Shown here: piece after piece, positions 11,469 through 23,740 of the stretch
Layout of the letters: the number at the start of each line of letters is the position of its first letter
Position numbering within the stretch: the first letter of the stretch is position 1
DNA from: Hemerocallis citrina
Lineage: Eukaryota > Streptophyta > Magnoliopsida > Asparagales > Asphodelaceae
Reading direction: 5' to 3'
Assembly: GCA_017893485.1 (NCBI GenBank)
Contig: CM030363.1
Location: 107,503,073-107,567,072, forward strand
Length of the DNA: 64,000 nt
Position numbers and translations under genes: made by a program
The notes under the pieces: model-generated
What the model was told of the DNA's origin: nothing
Database searches by the model: none
Seen by the model: the letters and a program-made list of their open reading frames with translations, nothing else

Positions 11469-12955
11469 TTAGTGCCTCCGCGGAAGGGGGACGCTCCGGT
11501 TCAGGGATACCCGGGGTCGGCGCTTCTTGACCTCCGAGCTCATCTCTAAGCCGACGAATCGAGACGCTTCCTTGCCGCTGACCCTGACAGTCGCTCCAAC
11601 AGAAGCACCACACGAAGATACCGCTACTCCACTTTGGGCATCGGCTGCTGTCCGACCTATGATGGGGGTTCGGCTCGCGAGTTGATAGAACGTAATCCCT
11701 CGGTCAATCTCTTCGCGAGTACACGAAGTACTCCGAACATTAGCCCTCACCGGCTGAGGTTTAAGCCGAGCAACCTCTTCCTCCAGTTCAACGATCCTGT
11801 CCTTCAGTGTGTCGTCCCTCACAATTACCTTGAACCAAGGAAGCTTCGTCGAACCAGGATACTCGGCGCTATCAGATATGACACAGCGCAAGTGGGTCAC
11901 ATTGATACTCTTGTCGACCGTCACCCTTTGCAGATGTTCTACCCTCCTTGCGAAATCATCTCGCTCGACCAAAGCTAGGGCCAATTCTTCCTCCTTCACA
12001 GAGAGTTTGGCCTCGACTAGTCGCAGGTGGTGTAACTCGGCCAACAACTCGCTCTTTCTCTTCTCTACGTTGTGCAGTATTCTCCTCGTCAGATGAACCT
12101 CGCCCTCAATGCGAGCCTCACAGGATTGCTGAAACAACTCGGCACGGCGCCGTGCTGCCGCGGTGACATGAGTTTGCTCGACGATCTGAAATAAAGAAGG
12201 ACAACATTGAAGAACTACATGACCGAACCAAACACTTAGACAAATCCAAAACCAAAACAATCTTTTTCATTCATCATAAAAGCGGTGGCCAATCCGCAAA
12301 AGGCATTACATTGTTTCTGAAAAAGAACAAAAACTACAAAAATTACGAGGAGATCAGGGGTCCACCTACGTCGCCGCTTCGACCACAGGTGCATCGCCAG
12401 ATGGCCCCTCATTTCTCCCCTCGACCTGGGGGTCTGCCACCGAAGGGTCGGCCTCCACCTCCTCGTCGTCGTCACCTTCCACCTCGTCACCTTCGCCTCC
12501 CTCCTCCTCGCCACCTGAGGGTGACCCTGCCACAGCCTATAGCCGACCCGTTCGAAACCAGGGATGCGGTCCTGAACGTGGTCGAGCGCCCTCTGATAGG
12601 ACATCTAAATGTTGGAGGCCATGTGCTTCTTCGCCTCGGCCTCGACCTCCTCCTTGATCGTCGCTGCCAAGGCATCTTTCTCTGCCTTCACATCGGCCAG
12701 AGACTTCGCCGACGCAGCCAGTTCCTCGGTGGCCTTGGCGACTTTGGCTGACTCTGCGTCAAGTTGCCCCTTGGCTCTTTCCAGGTCGGCCACAAGATCG
12801 GCAACCCGGACCTCCAAGGCCTTGACTCGCCTCTGCTCGGCCTCGAGTTGCCGAACCGCCTTGACCTTCTCTGTCCTGTCTTTGTCGCTGGCGGCCTTCA
12901 GCTCTTTCTCCTGCGCGGCGAACGTCTCAAGGAGAAGGCCGAAGTGACAGGTGGC

Positions 12956-13028
12956 CTGTGAAGACAACGATAAGCGCAAGATACAGGCCGAGCAATAGAC
13001 TTGAAGAAATCCACAATGAAAAACTTAC
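12956..13028 (-). other. Intron 2 of the D aORF
   Basis: 73 bp; donor GTAAGTTTTT, acceptor TTGTCTTCACAG on the minus strand. Removing it fuses two overlapping open frames (543 and 124 codons) without a shift. Confidence 0.8.
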
Positions 13029-13495
13029 CGATACGAGCGACCGAGCCACTTCGTAGGTATCGTCGCCGACCGTCCCCGCCTTCAGTGCGGCTCTATCCTT
13101 CGGGGTCGCCAAGTGCTTGACGACCTGCACCGACATCTGCGAGTTTTCGAGGAATCCGTCGTGATTCTTCACTCGCCAGTTCGGCACAAACAGCTGTTTG
13201 TGCTGCTCGGTCAGGATCTCCTCGGCCGCACCGGTCAACGGCGGAGCCTCGAGCGACAACGCCGCATTGACATCGAAGGCCCTACCAACCGGAGCGGATG
13301 CCACAGGCGCCGATGGCTCTTCGACAACAACCACCGTCGAAGGCGCCTCGGTGGTTGGAGGAGGCGGAGTAGTAGTCGAAGCAACCTTGGGCTGCGGACC
13401 TGACGAGGCAGCCGCGATCGGCCTTTTCCTCTTCCTGCCACCGGCCACTTTGGACCTATCGATCATCATGGCGTTGAAATCCATCTTCGGCGCTT

Positions 13496-13582
13496 CTGCA
13501 TCAAACGAAACACAAACTGAGTCAGTAAGACGAGCTAGGGACTTGAAAGAAAAACAAAATAAACGAGATGTCAGGAGCATAC
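13496..13582 (-). other. Intron 1 of the D aORF
   Basis: 87 bp; donor GTATGCTCC, acceptor TTTGATGCAG on the minus strand. It is open in frame, so translation could read through it. A gap at the same position in the E aORF supports a true intron. Confidence 0.75.
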
Positions 13583-14558
13583 TCGGGTCGATGGGGCTAA
13601 GGCCAGACCCGAACAGCACCTCCTCCGTCAACTCCCTCCAACTTAGCATGGGGAGGGCCATGATCTTCCTCGCCACCTCCTCCTCGGCCTCAGTCTGTAC
13701 GGGGTTGACTCTCGCAAACTTGGGCACCTCTGGCTTCCACCGGCTCGGAATTTGCAGCATTGGTTCCCCCCTCAATATGAAGAACTTTTCCTTCCAGCCT
13801 TTAATTGAGTCTGGGTTTTCAATGATCCTAACACCCTTCCTCGGCCCCAAGTAGTACCGATGTTCGGTCTTGTGCATCCGGTTTATTCGATACAGGCCTC
13901 GGAAGACCGTCAGGTCCGGCTCGACTTCAGCATTGTGGCACTGGAGCAGGAAGGCGTTCACATGACGCCATGTGTTCGGCATAAATTGGGTCGGCACGAG
14001 GCAGAACCATCCGAGGACTTGGCAAATGAAGGGATGCAGCGGAAAACACAGTCCGGCATTCAGGGAGTCGAAGTCGAACATGCACATATCCGACGACGAT
14101 AGTTTGGAATTCGCCCGCATCCCAGCACCGGGGACAATTAACTTGTACTCCGGAGGGATGGCGAACCCCTTTCTGATCCGAAGGAGATCCCTCTCGGATA
14201 GCACCGACCCAATCTCGTCTGCCTCGGTGGGAAGTGCCGGATTGGGTTCCTCGTAAACTTCCGACTGGCCAAAGATCGCCTTCTTCAAAAGATCACCTTC
14301 GTACTGCCTAACCCCCGAATGCCCAGACAGTACAGAAGGGTATCGTCCCATCTCGGGGGCCTGCTTCGGGTTCTCCACGATCACCTCGACCACAGGAAAT
14401 TGAGTGACCACCCTCCACTTCTTCTCGTCCTTCCTCGCCTCGGCCGCAGCCGGCTCGGCGACCTGTTTCCCCTTCCTTCGGATCTCTGCCTTCCTCCTCT
14501 CCTTGGCGCCATCATTGCCCGAGGACGAGGCCTCACACCCCGAGCTCACTCTTGACAT

Positions 14559-15916
14559 CTCTAAAAAAAAGCTAAGGCTAGTAGACTGACCTTTGAAGTG
14601 ACGTTCACGGTCGGAATGAGGTTGCCGAAAATCGCCTGGCCCACGCGACAGCTAGCGCAACCGCCTTGGAGAAAAGATCGCCACTAGCAGAGAGCAAAGA
14701 GTAAAAGTGAAATCTTTTGAGTAAAAGTGAGAAATGAGCTTGGGGGCGGGGAGTGAACTTATATAACCCCAAAAGCGACGTTTGGGCCGCCTTGGGAATC
14801 TAAAAAGCCCATTAAGAAGCCAAAACGCCAAAGCGGAGCGTTACGACGTTTCAGTTTCAACAACAGAGAATCCTCAAATCACCAAGTCCACGACTCGGCC
14901 ACCGGTATGCTTAACTGAGCTATCGAATAGCTTGAGTGGGCAACCGAGCCACTGAGTCTCTTCAAAACACCTCCAAGCTACTAAGTCTCCACACCTCGGC
15001 CAATGCACCGATCATCCGAGCTGAGAGGACGAGGAACCGACCCTCGTATATGAAAAAAAATCCTTCCAAGACGAAATTACCGTCGGATCTCTCCAAAATT
15101 CGTGTCAGATTTCGATGGACGGTTCAGATTGTGCCACACCCACAAAATGATAAGATAACGTTTTCTCGTGATCTGAACCCTGTCCTCGTGATTCACACAA
15201 TGATGGACGTACCAGATCCAACCACGTGCACCTTCCGAACTGCCTGCCACCGGCCCGCTTAACCGAGCTACCGAATAGCTTGGCCAAGCAGCCGAGCTAC
15301 TGGGCTCGGAAGATAGCGACCCATCAAAGCCTCACCCTTCAAAATCTCCAACTCAGTGCCTCGACTAATGGCACCGAGCTTTCGAGCCGAGGGGACGAGG
15401 AACCGACCCTCGTATATGGCGAAAAAACCTGCCGACCATCCTCAGCCGTTGGATTGTGTCAAAAAGCGCACTCGTCATGATGGACGGCTCAGATCTCGCC
15501 ATGTCCACTAAACGACAAGATAGTGTTTTTTGGGAATCCGCGCTGAGATGGACGGCCCAAATCTCGCCACGTACCTCTGCAGATTCCGAACTGCGTGTGC
15601 CAAGCCGAGGGGACGAGGAACCGACCGTCGTATACGGCGAAAAGGCCTGCCGACCAACCTCAACAGTTGGATCTTGCCAAAAAGCACGCTCGTCATGACG
15701 GACGGTCCAGATCTCGCCACGTACCTCTACAGATTCCGAACTGCGTGTGCCGAGCCGAGGGGACGAAGAACCGACCCTCGTATATGGCGAAAAGGCCCGC
15801 CGACCAACCTCAACCGTTGGATCTTGCCAAAAAGCATGCTCGTCATGACGGACGGTCCAGATCTCGCCACGTACCTCGGTAGACTCCGAACTACGTGTGC
15901 AGACCTGTCGAGCCAA
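14559..15916. repeat. aORF upstream region and second repeat zone of D
   Basis: Nearest the aORF is a promoter-like stretch with minus-strand TATATAAG at 14766-14758. Farther right, units containing GACGAGGAACCGACCCTCG and CGTATATGGCGAAAA begin at about 15385, 15603 and 15753 (spacings 218 and 150), with a degenerate unit near 15020. Open frames here on both strands follow the repeat period and are not genes. The zone ends abruptly at about 15916, where target-like sequence begins; no polypurine tract is seen. Confidence 0.75.
14758..14766 (-). promoter_or_regulatory. Candidate TATA box of the D aORF
   Basis: The minus strand reads TTATATAAG, 192 bp upstream of the aORF ATG. The matching place in E (near 32928) has only CATAAATC. 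Confidence 0.5.
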
Positions 15917-16093
15917 GTGGAGTTAGGATTAGAATGCTAGGATTCAAGGAGGAGTTACAATAACCAACCATGATCAAGTAACTACTACCCATGACTCCAC
16001 TTGAAAATTTCCATTCCCTCCAAAAGATTAAAACCAGCCCCATCTTGTGCATGTGGATTGTACGTGCAATGCACGTACATGCAACTTGGTACC
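15917..16093 (+). repeat. 177-bp duplicate of the target flank before the 3' LTR of D
   Basis: This matches 3513-3689, the part of LTR A immediately left of the 5' LTR of D, including TSD GTACC at its end, with about five differences. It therefore is not element sequence. It makes the 3' LTR of D look like a solo LTR flanked by GTACC on both sides. Confidence 0.85.
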
Positions 16094-16680
16094 TGATATG
16101 GCTAGAAATGGGGTTAAATCGGAACCGTCCAGATTGGGCACGAATCTTGAAGCTCAGGGGTAAAATGGTAATTTCACATATAAATGGGTCCGAAACGAGT
16201 ACTGGGTCTCCTTCTCACAAGATCCAACACCCCACAAACGGATCCACTCCAACTGGGTACGGGTCCCGACCCAAGACAAACCCAGATCAGCAAGAGGAAA
16301 ATCAGGGTCACTGATTTGACCGAATCAACGGGCCTGATTTGCTCTCACCGGGAATCAGGGGTCAGTTTCCTAAACAGATTGGGAGGATTTTTCTCCTGAC
16401 AGTTACACAGGAAATCAGGTCCCTAATCACTCCCATGGCGACTATAAATACCTCCCCCCTACCACTGTGACCAGGTGATCACTTTTTTCCCACCTTAAGC
16501 TCTTTCTGAACCTGGTTACTGACAAGAGCGTCGAATGGTGCGTCGCCGGAATCAACCCCGGTGTATCGCACTTCCTTGCAGGTAGCGGCAGGAATTAGAA
16601 GGCTTGGATCCGCTATTCAGGTTTTTCCGCGAACTCACAAATCTCATCTGTTTACCCCCACACCAAAATCAGCGGTAACA
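16094..16680 (+). repeat. 3' LTR of D
   Basis: 587 bp, same ends and TATA box as 3690-4281, with scattered substitutions and small indels (for example near 16505). It is followed by GTACC, after which LTR A resumes. Confidence 0.9.
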
Positions 16681-17011
16681 GTACCATTTAAAAATTGTAC
16701 ATTATATTTTACATAAAAAAATCTTTAAAAGGTATTCTACATTACAAGTTGTATTTAAAATTAAAATAGCTCATGGGCTTTAGTTTATGGTCCAAAATAA
16801 TAATTAAAAAATATAACAAATAAATTAGATTTGGGCTTTTTAAAAGAAAGGCTTTTTGTCTATTTGAAAAAGGGCTTTATATAAAAATAATTAAAGAGCA
16901 CATATTTAAACATCTATACTCATCATAATGAAAAATAATTATCAAAATATTGCACGTGCATACTATGTGCAAAATAAATAATTTTCATTAAATGAAAATC
17001 GGGGCATTACA

Positions 17012-17126
17012 CTTTTGGTGGATCTTGTATAAACGGCGAAGCACGTTGAGTCTAGGCTCGATCCATGTGGCCTGGCAATGTAAGACGAAATCCGTGACGT
17101 ACCTCCAAATGTTCAGCATGAGCTGT
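17012..17126 (-). pseudogene. E aORF, 115-bp middle block
   Basis: On the minus strand it reads L-M-L-N-I-W-R-Y-V-T-D-F-V-L and ends R-L-Y-K-I-H-Q-K. It supplies exactly the roughly 38 residues missing between the other two E aORF blocks when compared with the D aORF. It is bounded by TSD GCTGT of insertion B on the right and TSD CTTTT of insertion A on the left, and is only visible by comparison with D. Confidence 0.85.
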
Positions 17127-17555
17127 TGTAACCCCTGTTTTTCATTTTTTGTGTATTTTGGAGTGTATTTTTCGTTTTGGTGTATTTTCTCTCTTGTATT
17201 TTTTTCTTGGCCGTATATTGGAATTTGATTTCAATATATATATTCGTATTATTTCATTTTGAGCTCTTTGTGTTTGATTGGTTGTCTCTTTTGTTTCGTT
17301 CTTCATTATTTTTTTCTTTCTTCATTTTTGGTCTCGTTCTCTTTATTTTATTTTCTTGGGTGCCTGTGGTGGTGGTTGGGTGTTATCTTTTTTCCCAATC
17401 CTATTTGTTATCCTATACAGTTGTATTCCTATCTAATTGACCCAAACCCAAAACCCATTGGTAAACTACTATTAACACCTAATACCCACAACCCAATACC
17501 CTTTAACCCACAAATTAAATCCTATATATATACCTCTCCCTCACAAACCCTAACC

Positions 17556-20500
17556 TGTAACGCCTCGAATTCCAAAAACAGCTGAATTCGAGATTTCCAC
17601 AGGATCTTTACACTTCTTTCGTACAATTTTACAAGGAATTTAAAACTTTTATTTCAACAATAATTACATCAAAGTCTTTTACATCAATATGCAGTGGAAT
17701 CAATAAAATACAACAATAATAAAAGTACAATTGTTACAACTTTAACATTTAAGTAATCAACAGCATCAAATCATCTTTATATCTTCATGTAACTCCAATT
17801 CCTGCATATAAAACTGTGGGCGCGTCATTTGCTTACAACTGACGAAATATTATACACGGCCATCATCTCTATGCCGGAAACAGTATAACGATTCTTAAAT
17901 ACTTTAGCAAACACAAACTTGATCACAAACAAAGCTACAAAGGGATTATCCTGTTGATGTCGTGTTGTGCGGTGCACTTAGTCCTTAATGCAGTTATTTA
18001 TATTACATGACACTAATGCACACTTGTTCGGATTCTATGCATCCCATACTACATAGGTCCGAGGGCAAGCCTCTTAATCGTTCTTCATCTTGTAGGGTTC
18101 AATCCCTCGCCATGACTTAATCTACTACTGTAACTACGGTAAGTATCCCAGATGATCTATGAGTACAAGCACGTGTACAGAAAACCTGGAGGGGAATCTC
18201 ACGTCATGTCACGACGCATCATGAAGACAGCCTGTGGCAATTCAGCCTCCTTCATGGCACACGATCCTCTTGCAGTCACCAAACATCCCACAAGCGTGGC
18301 TAAAGTCCGATCATTACTGAGTAGTGCCCACGCCATGTCTTGACTCATCAAGCATGCATTCTGTGGCTCACCCCCGCACCGTAAACTCTAGCTCCCATAC
18401 TTGTGTTTTTCTGTCACTTTCATCACATCTTCACTATGTATCTCTCTGTAATTTCGGTAAGTATCATAGATGTTCTATGATTACAAGCACGTGTACAGAA
18501 AACCTGGAGGGGATTCCCACGTCATGTCACGATGCATCGTGAAGATAGCCTGTGGCAATTCAGCCTCCTTCATGGCACACGATCCTCTTGCAGCTACCAA
18601 ACATCTCAAAAGCATTGCTACCGGGATGGTACTCTGGAGTAGTATTCACGTCATGTCATGACGCATCGTGAAGACAGCCTGTGCATACCCTCACAACACC
18701 CATCCGATGGCCCTCATACTCATGTTTTTCTCTTACTTTCATTACATCCCTACAATGTTTGTTTTAAAAGAAAATCATCACAACCTAGAGCTAGCTTACC
18801 CTACCGGACTTAAATCAAAACAACAGAGACAGTCAGCCTACCTGGCTACTTCTCAAGATACGCTCAACCCTCATCGGTTAGCTTCTCAAAATCATAAATA
18901 AAACTGCCGGTCACTAGGGTCTCGCCTGGCCTCTAGATTCCAACAACTATCTCTTCTAGAGATCAACAATATTTCATAATCAATCTCAAATAACATTTCC
19001 ATTTTCTTTTGTTCACAACTCTTTCTAAAAAAACATTTCTTTTATAATCTCATAACATGAGACCAATTCAATTCAATCTCTTTATCAATTTCATCATTCA
19101 TATACTTGTATGTATATCAAAATAAACTTTAATCAAGTATTAATAATCATAAAATCTCGTATTTAAACTCATTTAACTTTTGTCAAAATCAAATCCAAAC
19201 TCAAGAACCAAAAACCAGTTCAGTTCGGTCGACTGGTGACAGTGCAAGTTGACTGTTCAGCGAACATCAAAACCTCTCAGTCAGTATCAGTCGACTGTTT
19301 TGCTAACATCAAATCATCACAGTCGGTTCAGTCGACTGGTGACAGTATCAGTCAACTGTTCCGCAAATACTTTGAAAACTCAAACACTAAAATTCAGGAC
19401 AGCAGCAGTCGACAGTGAAAGTAGTCAGTCGACTGTCCTGCCGACGAAAACCCAATTTCTTATACTTTCCAGTCGACTATAGAAGGTAAACAGTCGACTG
19501 TCAATTACACTAATTACAGCCTGCATATATTTTTCGACCCTTTTGATTGATTTGTACTTCCATATAAAAATATAGATCATTTCCAGAATGTATTCCTTTA
19601 AACAATATCGTATATGTTCTCAAATTCACAAGTTTCTCATCTTTCGATGAAATCTTTAAAATGCATTAAAACATATATCCAATCAATTTTCCAAATAAAC
19701 TGTTGTCTTTTATCAAAATCACTTTATAAAATCTCTATACTCACATAAATAAATATTTTGAGGTTAGAACTGCACTTCTTTGCCATATTAACAACAAACA
19801 ATTCTTTTATACACATTTGCATTATTTCAATTACTATTTCAACCATGCATCATACAATTAAAACTTGCCAAATGGCACATATTCTTGCATGCAAATATTC
19901 TAACAATCATCATAACACATTGTGAATCATAAATCTAATAATTCACATCTATCACAATAATCAGAATTTAGCAATCAATTTCTACAATAACTAGCATGTA
20001 ATCTCATCATACCAATTCAATTTCAACAATTAGTTTGTATATCATCTATCATGCAAATTTCTATTACTAAATTAAAAAGCATTTAAGAAACACCCACCTA
20101 AAGTTGAAGAAATGTACTCAAATGAACTTCTAGAATTAGGAGTTCCTAAAGAAAACTCCAATTTGCAACTCGAAATCCGCGCACCCAAGCAAGGTCTTCA
20201 ATTCATTTCAGCAAGCAACAATCATCAAGAGCATCTCCATCCCCACTCCATCTCAGCAACATCAAGAACAACTCCTATCTTCTCTCATATACATATACTA
20301 ATGTATGTACATATATATATATAAGTATATATATAGGCATGTGGGATAGGTGATTAGGTGGAGAGATGGGCAAGGCTAGGCTGGCTTGTTTGGAGCTTTC
20401 GGGAATGGCAAGAGAAAGGGAGGAGGAGAGATGAGAGAATGAGAGACTTAAGGGGTATTTTTATAGATTAATTAATAGGTAGTTAGGATAACCACCTCCC

Positions 20501-21327
20501 ACATGAACACCACTAACCCCATTATTTAAACTTGTAACTTGCTTTCCCTCCCACTTTCAAATCCAAACTTTCGGATTTTCCCTCCTCTCATAAACAGCCC
20601 GGTCCCCAAAAAGTGTGCACATCGCACGTGTGCACGTGCACGTGCTTTGTGTACAAAACAATTTATTTATTTACTCCTTTTAAAATAATTATTTATATAT
20701 GTAATAAATATAAAAATTTTAACTTTTAAAATTATACTTTTCATGCACAATTAAAATAAATACACATAATTTCATGAAATTCATTTTGAAAGAATAATAC
20801 GCTTAAAACACGTGCACCGAAACACGTGCGTCGCCCGTAAAATCTCAAAAATACAAAAATTGACTTTATCGACCGAAAAATATTTATAGTTAATTGGGAT
20901 GCAACATAAAGTATATTTAATATACATTTTTGATGATATACTCAAACATACAGAAAACACGTGTATTGCACGTAAAAATTTATTTTAATTATAATAGAAA
21001 AAAATTGAATTCTGTTTACAAAAATGAATTTAAACATGTTTATAAAAATAAATAATTGAAAATCATTGAAAACTTTGCACGTAACGGTGGAATGTCCAGA
21101 ATCGACACGTGCATCGATTAATACGTAAAAGCACGTAAAGAACTCAAAGATTGAAATATAGCATTTGAATTGTCTCAAATGGGATTTTACGAATAAAGAA
21201 TTGCATAAATAATTGGAATTCAAAATACATATCAAAATACGTTATGGATATAATCAATAACAGTACAAAATGCACGTGCGCAACACCCAAGGGCAAAATT
21301 GTCATTTAAATTTTGCGGGGTGTTACA
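17556..21327 (-). mobile_element. Insertion C: long solo LTR in the 5' LTR of B
   Basis: The ends are TGTAACGCCTCG and CGGGGTGTTACA, with flanks TAACC (17551-17555) and TAATC (21328-21332). The uninterrupted 3' LTR of B at 29634-29650 shows the empty site. The length is 3.77 kb and no gag or pol is seen. Minus-strand TATAAAAATA at 20465-20456 sets the orientation. It is related to A across much of its length. The stretch 18150-18700 holds three copies of a block with AAACCTGGAGGGG and ATGTCACGACGCATC-like segments, compared with fewer in A. The stretch 20600-21300 is AT-rich with many CACGTG-type hexamers. Confidence 0.88.
19226..19502. repeat. GTCGAC-rich cluster in LTR C
   Basis: Repeated CAGTCGACTG, CAGTTCGGTCGACTGG and related forms, several separated by 50-60 bp. 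They look like a degenerate tandem repeat built around the 6-bp palindrome GTCGAC. Similar clusters occur in F (36911-37113). Confidence 0.7.
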
Positions 21328-23289
21328 TAATCCAAACTCCATCTCTCACAATCCCGACCTCCCTCCTCTTGTGCACAGCCAACCCGACCCCAAAGCCAAC
21401 CCCGGCTGACCACTTCCCCGGCTGTGTGCCCCATCCCGACAGCCACCTTCCTCCCTCTTGGCCTGTGCTCACCCCGGCAACACCCCACACCCGAGCCCCC
21501 ACTTCCTACACCCTAGCCACTTCTTCCCACATCTCCCGATCATCCCCCTTGCATATCCCGACCACCTCACATCACACAAACCCTAGTTCTATCTCGTGGT
21601 GTTCTTTTGTGGCCGCAAGCCACTATTATTCGCTCGCTTTGTGGAGTTCGGTTCGTGTGGAGATTTTCGCTCTAGTTGCTTGGATTCGTTGATTCACGGA
21701 TTTTCGTTCGTGGATTTTTCTCCAACTCTTGATTTGTATCATTCTTCATCTTCGGTTAAGGCAAGTAACTTATACTCCAATTTATTTTTTTAATACAAGT
21801 CAAAAATATCACCTGTAGTGTAGTTAGGTCTAGAGACGACTCTTGTTTGTGTTTTTCTTGATGGGTTTTGCCTCTATTGTAAAAATTTGACCATATATAA
21901 CTCAAGACACAATATGGACATGAATTAACTTAGGTTTTACCAGTTCTTGCTCTTGATCATGTATGTGAGACTTCTTGTGAGAATTTGTGCTTTGGTTGAG
22001 ACCCATGTGAAATAATCGGTGTGGACATGCTAGATACCCTAAATTATGATGTTTAGACACTTGGTAGACTAGATTTCAGGTTTTGATGTATTTGGATCAA
22101 TTTTCTTGAATCTATGTTGATTTTGTTTTTAAGGGCAAAATATGTATTTTGTCGCTGTTCTGTTTCGTTGCTGTTTTGGACTGTGTTAAAGTCAGTATCT
22201 TAATTTCGGTATAAAACATGAGTTTTAGATAATTTTGTCTATTTTCAAACCCCTCTGACCTTGCTCGATTTCGTTTCGTATGACTAAGTTATGACTGTTT
22301 TACTACAGAGGTGTCGATCTTTTCCAGATTCTGTTTTTCGGTAATTTTGATGACAAACCATTTTAAAGAACTATGCTACACATATTATCTTGATCCAAAA
22401 CTTTGGTCAGTGTTTCTTGATCTATTTAGGGATTACCCAGAATTTTGGTGAATTTTACTAATGAGTTTTATGTGTTGTTTCATGCTCGTTTATAAATTCT
22501 ATACTTGCTGTATTTTACTCGCTGTTCTGTAAAGAATCTTATTTTCCCTATTATTTCTTTTACTGTATGAAAAATATTTGTGAAATATGAAAGTTATTAT
22601 ATTTTATCTATTTTCGTGTCCCTTTGGTGGAATTGGATTTCATTTCACTGGTTGCGATATATCATAGTTTTCGTACAGCATGTTGGGAATTCCAGATTTG
22701 CCAAACTATAGTTTTTTGATGCTTTCGTATTTTTGTTGACTGATCTAATTTCTCTAGAAAATTCTGAAAATTTATATTTAGATACTGGACATATAGGGAA
22801 ATACCCCAGATTTTTTGCAGATTTATTTTATGTGTTTTCACCCTGTTTTCCTTTTCTTGAATTCGTTTTCCTGATTTCTGGCTGAACCTATTTTCTGTGT
22901 TCAAATCAGTTTTGAGCTATGTTTTTGTGAATTAATATATGACTTATTTATATTCTCTGGATTCTTGTGGAAGTCTATTTTCCAGATCCTTTGACGGATC
23001 CAGATTTGGATGTGTGTAACATTGGGAATCACTATTTTACAGCAGTATGGTCTTACTGTCCTGAACTTGAGATGTGTTTATTTTAGTCTTTTATGGGATA
23101 TCTTGCACTCGTACATGTTTAGTTTGCGACTTGCACTTGTCACATGATCATGCCATGTTATTCTTGATATATTTTGCACATATACATGCTTGTTTGACAT
23201 TAATAATAAATAACCAAGCCGGGGTTTAAGGGATAGATCTAATAGTGGATAATTCAAAAACGTGTACTCAGAAGGGGATCCACTGATCC

Positions 23290-23740
23290 TACATGATTAT
23301 TTGAGACATGATACTTGACACGTGATTACTTGATACTTTCACGCAAGACACGATACTTGCCACTTGCACAACTTGACACGTGAATACATGATACATGATA
23401 CTTGGAGCTTGGAGCTTGGAGCCTGAAGCTCGATTACTTGACTTGTCCCCGGGTATACTGCCCTCTATGGTCCACTATGAAATATCAAGCGAAACTGTTT
23501 TGATGTAGCAACCATCTTGTATGGGCTGCATGAAGTGCTACCTAGATAGTAATCACCACAAGACTTGATACATGATACTTGAACATGATACTTGAACATG
23601 ATACATGCTTGCTTGACAACCTGATACTTGAACTTGATACTTGACTACATGATACATAAGACTTGATACATGATTACATGACACTTGACACTGGATGCAT
23701 GTTTACACAATACTTGATTACTTGACACTTGATGTATGCC
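23290..23740 (+). repeat. Degenerate ACTTGATACATGAT minisatellite in LTR B
   Basis: Some thirty imperfect units of about 10-15 bp (TGATACTTGA, CACTTGAC, ATACATGATAC), interrupted by the less repetitive 23450-23560. The same array is at about 31200-31610 in the 3' LTR. M has a different array at the matching place. Confidence 0.75.

Larger units (their letters stand above)
11469..14558 (-). pseudogene. D antisense ORF (aORF), intron-bearing, transposase_28-like
   Basis: This gene runs opposite to gag-pol. It starts at ATG 14558 (M-S-R-V-S-S), 192 bp inside a TATA box. The N-terminal part holds the conserved plant gypsy-associated region: F-P-L-H-P-F-I, N-T-W-R-H-V, S-I-K-G-W-K-E-K-F-F. A clean GT-AG intron at 13582-13496 joins I-D-P to K-A-P-K-M-D-F. 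A second, at 13028-12956, joins R-S-L-V-S to A-T-C-H-F-G-L in frame. Then comes a long Ala/Glu/Lys coiled coil (12950-12605), TAG at 12604-12602 (probably CAG decay), an acidic tail, and a further coiled-coil exon (12188-11469) preceded by TTATTTCAG. How this last piece joins is unclear. Biochemical function is unknown for the family. The coiled coil suggests oligomerisation, which is inference only. E carries a diverged copy. Confidence 0.8.
3690..16680 (+). mobile_element. Tat-lineage Ty3/gypsy element D (13 kb)
   Basis: The LTRs (3690-4281 and 16094-16680) start TGATATGG and end GCGGTAACA. The target duplication GTACC is present at 3685-3689 and 16681-16685. The order is 5' LTR, PBS-like site, gag, protease, reverse transcriptase, RNase H, second RNase H, integrase, 110-bp tandem repeats, antisense ORF, a second repeat zone and the 3' LTR. 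The second RNase H and the antisense ORF place it in the Tat lineage. The polyprotein frame is open apart from eight TAG/TGA stops and frameshift(s) in gag. The 3' end is rearranged: 177 bp of the target sequence lies directly before the 3' LTR, and no polypurine tract is present there. The LTRs differ at only a few per cent of positions by eye, so the insertion is fairly young. Confidence 0.9.
775..17011 (-). mobile_element. Insertion A: long solo LTR (Tekay-type), interrupted by D
   Basis: The ends are TGTAACGCCCCG and CGGGGCATTACA, flanked by a perfect 5-bp duplication CTTTT (770-774 and 17012-17016). Subtracting element D leaves about 3.24 kb (775-3689 plus 16686-17011) with no gag or pol, so it is best read as a solo LTR. 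A minus-strand TATAAATA (3476-3469) lies about 540 bp from the 17011 end, so the LTR is in minus orientation with a very long transcribed part, as in B and M. It is clearly related to insertion C: both share the blocks containing TACACGGCCATC and AAACCTGGAGGGGAAT. It sits inside the aORF of E. A block around 1380-1590 is internally duplicated (the segment ending GACTCATCAAGCATGCATTC occurs twice). Confidence 0.85.

Noticed and set aside
14559..14590. Possible 5' UTR intron just upstream of the aORF ATG in D and E (AAAG/GT...AG)
   Set aside because: It would be only 20-30 bp, too short for a plant intron.
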